Positions 17,609 through 24,627 of a DNA stretch of 64,000 nt are shown here, piece after piece (position 1 is the first letter of the stretch; the number at the start of each line of letters is the position of its first letter). A program made the position numbers and the translations under genes. The notes beneath the pieces were generated by a model. The model did not search any database and was not told the DNA's origin. It saw only the letters and a program-made list of their open reading frames with translations. This DNA is from Streptococcus caballi DSM 19004 (GTDB lineage Bacteria; Bacillota; Bacilli; Lactobacillales; Streptococcaceae), in contig NZ_KB904063.1 of NCBI RefSeq assembly GCF_000379985.1, forward strand, positions 1 to 64,000, given 5' to 3'.

Positions 17609-19035
17609 TGGCAGAGAGTTTTAAAGAAAAATTAGATGAGTTAGTCCCTGACCAACTGGGATCACCAAAAAATAATATTAGTAAAATACCGCTTAGGACA
17701 GGGAAAGACGGAAAGCCTTTAAAAATCCGTAGTAACTTAACCCGTGTTCTAAGATACTATGATGATAACCTATCAGGGGCTTTTAGATACAATGAAGCGA
17801 CTGACTTAATTGAAATTGTTGAAGATAGGCAGTTACACAGTGATACTATTTTAAGAGCTGGAAAATTGAGTGATGACAGCTTGAAACAAGTTGCTAGCTA
17901 TATTTCTGAAAAATATGAACTAGATTATTCTGTAGATTGGGTAGCGGATGAAATCACAGTAGTAGCGCGTGAAAAAACGTACAATCCTATCAAAGACTTT
18001 TTAAAATTATCACTAACAAGCAAAGAGGCTGACCCATTTCCAATTATTCAAAAATATATCAATATCGAGGATACAGAATACAACAAGATAGTGCTTGACC
18101 TGTTTTTTAGAGGTGCTATTGGGCGCGTGTTAGATGCAGGCTGCCAATTTGATTATTGTTTAGACCTAACAGGCGTACAGGGAGCAGGAAAGACCACGTT
18201 TTTACGTGAAATGTTCAAAGGCTATTATAGTGAAGTTACTAACTTCTACGATAAAGACCAGTGGGGCTTAATGGCTGAGTCATGGTTGGTGAATGATGAT
18301 GAATTAGTGGCCAGCAATAAAACCAAGTTCCCAGAATTAAAGCAGATCATCACGCGTAGGGAGTTGAAATATAGACCAGCTTATGGGCGAGGTATGAAGC
18401 GTGTTCCTGTTAGTTTTGTCTTTTCTAGGACTACAAACGATTTTGAGCATCTAAATGATGCGACGGGTGATAGGCGTTTCCTCCCTATGAGGGTACTTAA
18501 GAAGCGCAAGGAACAGCCTAACACCATCTCAGATAAAGACCGTTTGGCCATTTGGGGGAATTATTACCGCTCCTATCTAGCTAATCCCGTCTTATTCTAT
18601 GCTGAAGACAGCAAAGAAGGAAAAATTATTGAGACTGAGCGGGAAAAGTACAAGATTGTAGATGATGACATAGAGCGCCTTGAGTGGTATTTAGAAACCA
18701 AGATACCCAAAGACTTCTACGAGCCTACGACCTTCCCGCACCAAAGAAAAAGCTATTATTATGACTTGGAGCAGTACGGAAAGGCTTATAAGACTACCGC
18801 AGATAAGGAACGTGGCATAGAATGGGAAAGCATTGTGGCAAGAACCAAAGTGACCACCAATGCAGTCATGGAGGAACTTTTTTCAGAGCTCCCAGAAACT
18901 CAAAAAGCCAAAGCCCGTAAGAAAACACGCCTATATCTTAACAGCAATCCTAGGTGGGTGAAAAAAGAAAGAGTAAGATTAGGTTTTAAAGTGAGCTCTG
19001 GTTGGGAGAGGGAAACAAGAAAACACTACAAATAA
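17608..19035 (+). CDS. VapE-family replication ATPase (satellite Rep)
   Basis: A 475-aa virulence-associated-E type P-loop protein, the replication helicase/initiator of many PICIs. Walker A is GVQGAGKTTFLREMF (around residue 190), the acidic motif is SWLVNDDELVASNKTKFPELKQIITRRELKYRPAYGR, and the sensor/arginine region is VFSRTTNDFEHLNDATGDRRFLPM. An ATG at 17605 overlaps the previous stop; 17608 has better spacing from AGGAG. The last codons overlap the first iteron of the origin downstream. Confidence 0.88.
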   Translation: MAESFKEKLDELVPDQLGSPKNNISKIPLRTGKDGKPLKIRSNLTRVLRYYDDNLSGAFRYNEATDLIEIVEDRQLHSDTILRAGKLSDDSLKQVASYISEKYELDYSVDWVADEITVVAREKTYNPIKDFLKLSLTSKEADPFPIIQKYINIEDTEYNKIVLDLFFRGAIGRVLDAGCQFDYCLDLTGVQGAGKTTFLREMFKGYYSEVTNFYDKDQWGLMAESWLVNDDELVASNKTKFPELKQIITRRELKYRPAYGRGMKRVPVSFVFSRTTNDFEHLNDATGDRRFLPMRVLKKRKEQPNTISDKDRLAIWGNYYRSYLANPVLFYAEDSKEGKIIETEREKYKIVDDDIERLEWYLETKIPKDFYEPTTFPHQRKSYYYDLEQYGKAYKTTADKERGIEWESIVARTKVTTNAVMEELFSELPETQKAKARKKTRLYLNSNPRWVKKERVRLGFKVSSGWERETRKHYK

Positions 19036-19470
19036 GCCAAAAACACTACAAAGACACTACACGCCAAAACCCTTGGGGCGCTTGGGGTTGAGTTAATTTT
19101 CAGACAATTTTTGTAGTGTTTTGATTTTAAAAACACTACACGAAAAAGCCTATTATATCAGTGCTTTAGCTCTATTTTGTAGTTAAAATAGATATAATTT
19201 TCATTATATATATAAAGGAGTATTATTTATTATATATAGTGGGAGTGAGAGAAAAAACGCCCAAAAAAACTACAAAACCACCTTGAAACCTTGATATGAC
19301 TGTATTTATAGTGTAGTGTTTTGATTTAAAAAACACTACAACGACAATACAAAAGGACAGCTAGAAACAGTTTTAAAGCCTTGGTATTATTGGGTTTATG
19401 ATGGTTCGCTAGTCTGTAGTGTTTTCCTATACTCAAAACACTACGCGCAACTACAAAAACACTACACACA
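19021..19470. other. Candidate satellite replication origin with iterons
   Basis: The 450-bp gap after the VapE/Rep gene holds repeated AACACTACA. Forward copies start at 19022, 19042, 19053 (GACACTACA), 19132, 19332, 19437 (last base G) and 19458. Inverted copies TGTAGTGTT start at 19112, 19312 and 19415. Three inverted/forward pairs make hairpins of about 9-11 bp (19112-19140, 19312-19340, 19415-19445). Between the clusters, 19180-19240 is almost pure A/T and could be the unwinding element. SaPI origins have the same plan: iterons flanking an AT-rich stretch next to rep. Confidence 0.8.
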
Positions 19471-19488
19471 GAAAGCAGGTAAACGAGA

Positions 19489-19725
19489 ATGACAGACAAG
19501 AAAACAATAGACTTGAATAACTACGGGATCACTGACAAGGATGGTGATGACGTGACCTTTTACCAGATAGCCAATTTCTATAATAGTTTCTTAGAAGTTG
19601 CTGACCATTGGTTAGATGCCGAACTAACAGACGGACAGGCATGGCGGTACATGATGCAGATATATGCTGAACTGTTTCTATACCCAGAGGATGAACCAGC
19701 TAGCACAGAGGAAACCACAGCATAA
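19489..19725 (+). CDS. Satellite protein of unknown function (78 aa)
   Basis: A 78-aa acidic soluble protein (ITDKGDDVTFYQIANFYNSFLEVADHWLDAEL, ending EDEPASTEETTA). Unrecognised. It starts right after the iteron region and is followed 12 bases on by the next gene. Confidence 0.65.
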   Translation: MTDKKTIDLNNYGITDKDGDDVTFYQIANFYNSFLEVADHWLDAELTDGQAWRYMMQIYAELFLYPEDEPASTEETTA

Positions 19726-19737
19726 GGAGATGGAACA

Positions 19738-20193
19738 ATGACAGATAAAGACTATTTAGAACAGGCTGAAAAAGAACTTGAGATGATGAATCAGATACGG
19801 GATGAGTTTATGGCAGACAATAAACCGTTAAGCCTTCCAATGGCTTATAAGTACGTGGAGGTGGTGAAAAGATTTCAGAACGAAGACACCACGCTAAACG
19901 TCTATGAATTATACAAGCACCCAGAGGCGCGTGCTAAACTCTTTGCACAGCTTACCGAGGCTTGCTATATGGTTCTTAACGATAGCGTATCTATCCCAAT
20001 CCAACCAACACAGGAACAGCGCCAACGCTTTGAAGATTGTTTAGAAGAGCATTACAACAATATCATTAAGAAGATGGTTGTTAGTACAGATAAGCAAGCA
20101 CTAGGCGAGTTGCTAGACTTCTTACAATTGCCCGAAGATATAGAGAGCCAAGTTATACGAGATATAGCGGTCAGTGGTTTGCTAATGAAATGA
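19738..20193 (+). CDS. Satellite protein of unknown function (151 aa)
   Basis: A 151-aa acidic, helical soluble protein. Unrecognised; it has no membrane segment, HTH or catalytic signature. RBS AAGGAG lies upstream of the ATG. Located between the origin and the toxin-antitoxin pair, a slot that in other PICIs carries helper-interference or accessory genes. Confidence 0.65.
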   Translation: MTDKDYLEQAEKELEMMNQIRDEFMADNKPLSLPMAYKYVEVVKRFQNEDTTLNVYELYKHPEARAKLFAQLTEACYMVLNDSVSIPIQPTQEQRQRFEDCLEEHYNNIIKKMVVSTDKQALGELLDFLQLPEDIESQVIRDIAVSGLLMK

Positions 20194-20271
20194 GTACAGG
20201 TTATCCCAGCAAAGGGGTAGCCTTTTAATGTGCTTGGTATATCAGCATAGCCCAAATGATAGGCGCGTGAC

Positions 20272-20300
20272 TTGACTTTATTAAAACAATGTTATACAAT
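20272..20300 (+). promoter_or_regulatory. Promoter of the relBE pair
   Basis: A -35 TTGACT (20272-20277) and -10 TACAAT (20295-20300) have a 17-bp spacer. The -10 lies in a small imperfect inverted repeat (TTATACAATGTATTA), a plausible operator for antitoxin autoregulation. Confidence 0.6.
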
Positions 20301-20331
20301 GTATTACAAAGAGAGAAAGTAGGTAAATGTT

Positions 20332-20559
20332 ATGGGTATGGTATCGTTAAGACTAAATAACGCAGAGGAAGAACTATTTAGGAGTTACGCAGTACATACA
20401 GGTAAAACACTATCAGAGCTATTTAAAACGGCATTGGCTGAACAAATAGAAGACCAGTTGGACTATGAGGTGGGTATTCAAGCCTTAAATAGATACAATG
20501 AGAACCCTGTTAAGCACTCTATAGATGACATTATCAAGGAGCTGGAAAATGACTTATAA
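20332..20559 (+). CDS. relB: RelB/DinJ-type antitoxin
   Basis: A 75-aa protein with an N-terminal ribbon-helix-helix-like segment (MVSLRLNNAEEELFRSYAVHTGKTLSELFKTALAEQIED) and an acidic tail (KHSIDDIIKELENDL) that would cover the toxin. It would bind and neutralise the RelE partner and repress its own promoter. Its end overlaps the toxin start by 11 bp, the typical coupled arrangement. Confidence 0.85.
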   Translation: MGMVSLRLNNAEEELFRSYAVHTGKTLSELFKTALAEQIEDQLDYEVGIQALNRYNENPVKHSIDDIIKELENDL

Positions 20560-20815
20560 GCTAGTTGTTAGTGATGAAGTTAAAAAGCAGCTTAAGAAGA
20601 TGGATAAACATGTTGGGCTAATGCTCGCCAAGGATATGAAGAAACGCTTAGACGGTCTAAGTAACCCGAGACAGTTGGGAAAGGCATTGACTGGACAGTT
20701 TAAAGGGCTATGGCGTTACAGGGTAGGGAACTACCGTGTAATTTGTGACATCATAGATGATGAATTGATAATACTAGCCCTTGAGGTAGGACATAGAAAA
20801 GATATTTATAAATAA
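20549..20815 (+). CDS. relE: RelE-type mRNA interferase toxin
   Basis: An 88-aa protein of the RelE/ParE fold: SDEVKKQLKKMDKHVG at the start, then LTGQFKGLWRYRVGNYRVICDIIDDELIILALEVGHRKDIYK. The basic residues and final Tyr in the conserved places suggest an active ribosome-dependent mRNA cutter. A longer in-frame start at 20525 lies inside the antitoxin gene; 20549 is preferred. The pair can stabilise the island or act against phage. Confidence 0.88.
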   Translation: MTYKLVVSDEVKKQLKKMDKHVGLMLAKDMKKRLDGLSNPRQLGKALTGQFKGLWRYRVGNYRVICDIIDDELIILALEVGHRKDIYK

Positions 20816-20819
20816 ACTG

Positions 20820-20842
20820 AACGCCTTTATAGGCGTTTTTGC
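20820..20842 (+). terminator. Terminator after relBE
   Basis: ACGCCT pairs with AGGCGT around TTAT and a T run follows. Confidence 0.8.
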
Positions 20843-20923
20843 TTTGCCTTAATGCTAGAATCAATTTTAAGCCTCACAGCGCCCTGTAAAATGCACGCAG
20901 AGAGACATAAACGGTTGGGGTGG

Positions 20924-20929
20924 TATAAT
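20924..20929 (+). promoter_or_regulatory. Promoter upstream of the structured spacer
   Basis: An extended -10 TGGTATAAT follows GGTTGGGG. A near copy of the context, GGGGTGGT then TTGGTATAAT, recurs at 21143-21160 before the ArpU-like gene. The two may answer the same activator. Confidence 0.55.
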
Positions 20930-20937
20930 TCTATCTA

Positions 20938-21060
20938 GACACAAAACAAGTTGCCAGAAGTCGCAAGATAAGCACGAGAGAGAGATAAAAACACCCCCCG
21001 CCTATCTTTATCTAAGGAAGAGCCGCACAATGGTGTTGTCTTGTGTCGCACACAAATTTT
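20938..21060 (+). other. Structured non-coding spacer: candidate cos site or small RNA
   Basis: The spacer has nested complementary pairs: GACACAA 20938-20944 with TTGTGTC 21041-21047, AGATAAA 20983-20989 with TTTATCT 21007-21013, and TTGC/GCAA at 20951-20966. A GC-rich tract, ACCCCCCGCC (20992-21001), stands out in the AT-rich island. In cos-type PICIs and phages, a GC-rich cos site lies next to the ArpU/terminase region, which is this position. No coding ORF was found in it. Confidence 0.4.
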
Positions 21061-21154
21061 TCAAATTTTTAAAAGGTGTCTATACCAATATAGCAAAGCT
21101 CAATAACAATAGCGCGCTATCAATATTATAAGAGTGTTTTGTGGGGTGGTTTGG

Positions 21155-21160
21155 TATAAT
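21155..21160 (+). promoter_or_regulatory. Promoter of the ArpU/RinA-like gene
   Basis: The extended -10 TTGGTATAAT lies about 40 bp before the start codon at 21201, with GTGGGGTGGT ahead of it and no clear -35. Confidence 0.55.
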
Positions 21161-21200
21161 AGTTTTATTGGAATTTACTCAGTTTTTAGAGAGGTGTCTC

Positions 21201-21623
21201 ATGAACGCAAAACAGAAAGAAGTAACCGACAAACTCAAACGCATTAGAAAGCTAGACAAAGAAATAAAAGTGATGGACTTGGAAATTCAATATCTGGAAG
21301 ATGGTCTATTCTCTAAGTCAACACTAACACAAACCAAGGTACTCAGTAGCAAGACCACTGACATAGCGGACAAGTATAATAAGCAGATTGAACGTAAAGA
21401 GGAATTAAGGCAGAAAATCAACGACCTATTGGAAGAACGTACGCATCTAGCTAATTTGATTGACCTTGTAGACGACCCAGAGCAAAGAATGGTGCTGAGA
21501 TTGTTTTTTGTGAATGGCATGAGTGTCGAGGAAGTAGGGAGAGTGCTTGGAGTGTACTCAGATAGACAAGTCTATTACCAAAGACGGAAAAGCATTGAGG
21601 CGCTAGCCAGAGCGTTATCCTGA
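21201..21623 (+). CDS. ArpU/RinA-like late transcription regulator
   Basis: A 140-aa protein with an N-terminal coiled coil (KLKRIRKLDKEIKVMDLEIQYLEDGL) and a C-terminal sigma-factor-like HTH (EQRMVLRLFFVNGMSVEEVGRVLGVYSDRQVYYQRRKSIEAL). This is the DUF1492/ArpU/RinA family, which in phages activates late packaging genes. The ATG at 21201 is supported by GAGGTG; an in-frame ATG upstream lies in the promoter. With no late genes on the island, it may act on helper-phage genes or be a relic. Confidence 0.8.
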   Translation: MNAKQKEVTDKLKRIRKLDKEIKVMDLEIQYLEDGLFSKSTLTQTKVLSSKTTDIADKYNKQIERKEELRQKINDLLEERTHLANLIDLVDDPEQRMVLRLFFVNGMSVEEVGRVLGVYSDRQVYYQRRKSIEALARALS

Positions 21624-21677
21624 TTGTCTCGCATATCTAACATTACTATGTTACAATAATATAGCATTTTGTTTTAA

Positions 21678-21709
21678 CACCGCTCTTGGACTATCTAAGG
21701 GCGGTTTTT
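21678..21709 (+). terminator. Terminator at the end of the satellite's rightward genes
   Basis: ACCGC and CTT pair with AAG and GCGGT, followed by TTTTTC. The rest of 21624-21970 holds the right arm sites, the second core repeat and no gene. Confidence 0.7.
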
Positions 21710-21828
21710 CTTAACAATTAGTTACATTGACAGCAAAAACATTTGCCCAATTTTGTGTAAACTTTCGGTATTTTTGCATTAAAAAAAGCACCTTGAGGGC
21801 GCTAATTTCTTGCCTGCTGAACTCATTT

Positions 21829-21875
21829 TTTGTCTAGTATTTTCTAGCTTTTTGTCTAGTATTTTGTCTAGTATT
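21829..21875. repeat. Integrase arm-type sites, right end (three copies)
   Basis: TTTGTCTAGTATT occurs at 21829-21841, 21851-21863 and 21863-21875, in the same orientation as the two copies at the left end. Confidence 0.65.
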
Positions 21876-21970
21876 GGGTGATTTACACGCTTATTTATGT
21901 TTACATGATTTACAATGGAATGCTGATTTAAAGCCTTTTATAGTGTCAATATTTACATGAGTTTAAAGGT

Positions 21971-21985
21971 GTAATTATAGCACAA
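21971..21985. other. Candidate attR core repeat
   Basis: This is the second copy of GTAATTATAGCACAA. Seven bases beyond it is the extended -10 (TGGTATAAT, 21989-21997) of yfmF, so both flanking chromosomal promoters survive integration. Confidence 0.6.
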
Positions 21986-22030
21986 AAATGGTATAATTTT
22001 AGCTAATAATTTGTTTTTGAGGAGAATAGT

Positions 22031-23275
22031 ATGGAAATTGCTAAAGGTGTTCAATTGCACCTGATTAAGACGAAACAGTTTAAGTCTAATCACATTAGGT
22101 TTCGATTCTCGGGGAATTTTGATAAGAAAACAGTTGCCAAGCGTGTCTTGGTTGCTCAAATGTTGGTTACTGCTAACGCGACTTATCCCACTGCTCAAAA
22201 ATTTCGTGCGAAGTTGGCTAATTTGTATGGAGCTAGTGTGTCAACTAATGTGTCAACCATTGGTAAAGTACATATTGTAGATATTGATTTGTCTTTTATT
22301 CAAGATAATTTAGCACCACGGGGTGAGAAAGTTTTAGAGGAGATGATTGACTTCTTACATGATATGCTGTTTAAACCTTTAGTTTCTGTTGCACAGTACC
22401 AGACTAAAACCTTTGATCTTGAAAAAGGAAATTTGATACATTATTTAGAAGCTAATAGGGAAGATGCTTTTTATAGCAGTAGCTTGACTTTGAAAAGTAT
22501 GTTTTATAATGATTCTGATTTGCAGGAGTCAAAATATGGTCAAGTAGAATTGTTGGAAAGAGAAACAGCTTATACAGCTTATCAAGAATTTCAAAAGATG
22601 TTGACAGGTGATCAGCTAGATATTTTTATCCTTGGCGACTTTGATGACTATCGTATGATTCAATTGTTTAATAAATTTCCTCTAGAAGATCGCAAGAAGA
22701 AACTCACTTTTAACTACGATCAACGTCATCAAAGAATTATTAAAAAAAGGATTGAGAGGAAGGACACTAACCAGTCAGTTTTGCAATTGGGTTATCACTT
22801 TTTCTTTCCAATTAATGAACGTTTTTATGCTATTTTACTAGTGACAAATGGACTTTTAGGAGCTTTTTCGCACTCTCAATTATTTACAGAAATTCGAGAA
22901 AAGGAAGGTCTTGCTTACAGCATTGCTAGTCAATTTGACTGGCCAACGGGATTTTTTAACATCTATGCAGGTATTGATAAGAAAAATCTCATAAAAACGG
23001 TAAGATTAATTAATAAGCAGTTGACAGCCATTAAATTGGGAAAAATAAGTCCAGAACTTTTGAATCAGACTAAAAAAATGTTGATAACGAATATTAGATT
23101 ATCTAAAGACAATCCTAAATCTTGGATGGATGAGGTTTATCATGAAACTTATATAAGCCCAGGTCATAATAGAAATAGTCTGATTGAGTCTATTAACTAT
23201 GTTTACAAGGATGATGTATCTCTTATTGCCAAATATATTAGATTACAAGCCATCTATTTTTGGGAAGGAAATTAA
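22031..23275 (+). CDS. yfmF: M16-family protein YfmF (non-catalytic partner)
   Basis: A 414-aa M16-fold protein without the HxxEH zinc motif. It keeps the C-terminal RE.EGLAYSI signature (TEIREKEGLAYSIASQF) that the partner subunit uses to shape the active site. The pair with YfmH resembles two-subunit processing peptidases; in Bacillus the homologues are linked to 5-aminopentanol modification of EF-P. GAGGAG precedes the ATG. The yfmH start is 2 bases after its stop. Confidence 0.85.
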   Translation: MEIAKGVQLHLIKTKQFKSNHIRFRFSGNFDKKTVAKRVLVAQMLVTANATYPTAQKFRAKLANLYGASVSTNVSTIGKVHIVDIDLSFIQDNLAPRGEKVLEEMIDFLHDMLFKPLVSVAQYQTKTFDLEKGNLIHYLEANREDAFYSSSLTLKSMFYNDSDLQESKYGQVELLERETAYTAYQEFQKMLTGDQLDIFILGDFDDYRMIQLFNKFPLEDRKKKLTFNYDQRHQRIIKKRIERKDTNQSVLQLGYHFFFPINERFYAILLVTNGLLGAFSHSQLFTEIREKEGLAYSIASQFDWPTGFFNIYAGIDKKNLIKTVRLINKQLTAIKLGKISPELLNQTKKMLITNIRLSKDNPKSWMDEVYHETYISPGHNRNSLIESINYVYKDDVSLIAKYIRLQAIYFWEGN

Positions 23276-23277
23276 AT

Positions 23278-24567
23278 ATGCAAGAATTGAAAGAACATTT
23301 TTTCCCTAGAATAAAAGAAACTTTTTACAGTGGCGAGTTGCCAAATGGTTTACAAGTTTACTTAATTCCCAAAACGGATTTTAATGAATATAGCTGTTAT
23401 GTGATGACTCGCTTTGGTGCTCTTGATACAAGTGTTAAGGGAGGTGAAGGAACTCACAAAGAATATCCTTTAGGACTAGCACATTTTTTAGAACATAAAC
23501 TATTTGAACTCGAGGATGGTAAAGATCTCTTCAAAGAATTATCAAATCAAGGTGTTGATAGCAATGCTTTTACAGGCTTTGACAAAACTTGTTATTTTTT
23601 TTCAACAACGGATAAGGGTCAGTTTGGGGAAAATATGAGGTTATTTTTAGATAGTCTCCTGTCAACTTCCTTTACAGAAGAGTCAATTGAGAGAGAAAAA
23701 AAGATAATTGAGCAGGAAATTGCCATGTATCAGGACGATCCAGATTTTAGACTCTATCAGGGAATTTTGTCTAATCTTTTCCCCGCTACAGCTCTAACAG
23801 AAGATATTGCTGGAACTAAGGATAGCATCCAGAAAATTACTTTGACTGATTTGCAGGAAAATCATCAGTTCTTTTATCAACCAACCAATATGACCTTGCT
23901 TTTGGTTGGTGACTTTGATGCACCGTCCATGTTTGAAATTCTTAAAGAGTTTCACGAGGATGATTCGAAAACAGATAAGATACAGAAGCCAAATTCAGAA
24001 GTAGAGTATTTTCCAGTAGTCAAAACGAAATCTATTTACATGGATGTTGCTCAGTCCAAATTGGCTATCGGCTATCGAGGACAAAAGTTTCAAAATTCAT
24101 TACTCTTAAAGCAAAAAATTGCTCTAAAACTGTTTTTTGCTATGGTTTTGGGTTGGACATCTAAAACTTATCAAAATCTATATGAGAGTGGACAAATTGA
24201 TGATTCTTTTGATATTGAAATTGAGATTCAAAATCAGTTTCAGTATTTGATACTGTCCTTGGATACTGCGGAGCCTATTGCGATGTCAAATCGAATTAGG
24301 CAATATCTTAAGAATTTGAAAAATACCAGTGATTTATCAGCTACACACTTACAGACGGTAAAAAGTGAGTTGTATGGCGACTTTATCCGAAGTCTAGATG
24401 ATGTTGATTATTTAGCTAGTCAGTTTGTCAGTTATTTAGGAGACAAAGAATCTTACTTTGATTTTCCAGATATTTTGGCCGATTTAACTCTAAAGGATGT
24501 TGTGAAAATAGGCAAAGAATTTCTGCAAACAGCAGATGTAGCTGATTATATAATATCACCCAAATAA
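23278..24567 (+). CDS. yfmH: M16-family zinc peptidase YfmH
   Basis: A 429-aa M16 peptidase with intact inverse zinc motif HFLEH (GLAHFLEHKLFE, about residue 65) and downstream Glu in the EREKKIIEQEIAMYQDDP region. It works with YfmF as a heterodimer. The ATG at 23278 is placed by GGAAGGA; a TTG 18 bases upstream lies within the previous gene. The cytosolic target is not known with certainty; the EF-P link comes from Bacillus. Confidence 0.88.
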   Translation: MQELKEHFFPRIKETFYSGELPNGLQVYLIPKTDFNEYSCYVMTRFGALDTSVKGGEGTHKEYPLGLAHFLEHKLFELEDGKDLFKELSNQGVDSNAFTGFDKTCYFFSTTDKGQFGENMRLFLDSLLSTSFTEESIEREKKIIEQEIAMYQDDPDFRLYQGILSNLFPATALTEDIAGTKDSIQKITLTDLQENHQFFYQPTNMTLLLVGDFDAPSMFEILKEFHEDDSKTDKIQKPNSEVEYFPVVKTKSIYMDVAQSKLAIGYRGQKFQNSLLLKQKIALKLFFAMVLGWTSKTYQNLYESGQIDDSFDIEIEIQNQFQYLILSLDTAEPIAMSNRIRQYLKNLKNTSDLSATHLQTVKSELYGDFIRSLDDVDYLASQFVSYLGDKESYFDFPDILADLTLKDVVKIGKEFLQTADVADYIISPK

Positions 24568-24627
24568 TCGTCATTAAAAATATAATTTGGTATAATAAGA
24601 ACGATTATATTAATTTGAGGAACATGT

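Larger units (their letters stand above)
11555..21985. mobile_element. Integrated phage satellite (PICI-type island), about 10.4 kb
   Basis: The island is bounded by 15-bp direct repeats GTAATTATAGCACAA. In order it carries integrase (minus), Xre repressor (minus), then a rightward run: Cro-like, unknown, Rha-like, small unknown genes, two DNA-binding proteins, primase-like, VapE/Rep ATPase, iteron origin, two small genes, RelBE and an ArpU/RinA-like regulator. That order and size match Gram-positive PICIs. No portal, capsid, tail, lysis or terminase gene is present, so it must borrow particles from a helper phage. It interrupts the divergent promoter region between yaaA and yfmF without breaking either gene. 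Confidence 0.85.

Noticed and set aside
19021-19470. CRISPR array from regularly repeated AACACTACA
   Set aside because: Repeats are too short, irregularly spaced and occur in both orientations; an iteron origin fits. No CRISPR array or cas gene was found in the window.
11555-21985. A degraded prophage instead of a satellite
   Set aside because: The replication, control and integration genes are intact and in PICI order, and no broken structural genes are seen.
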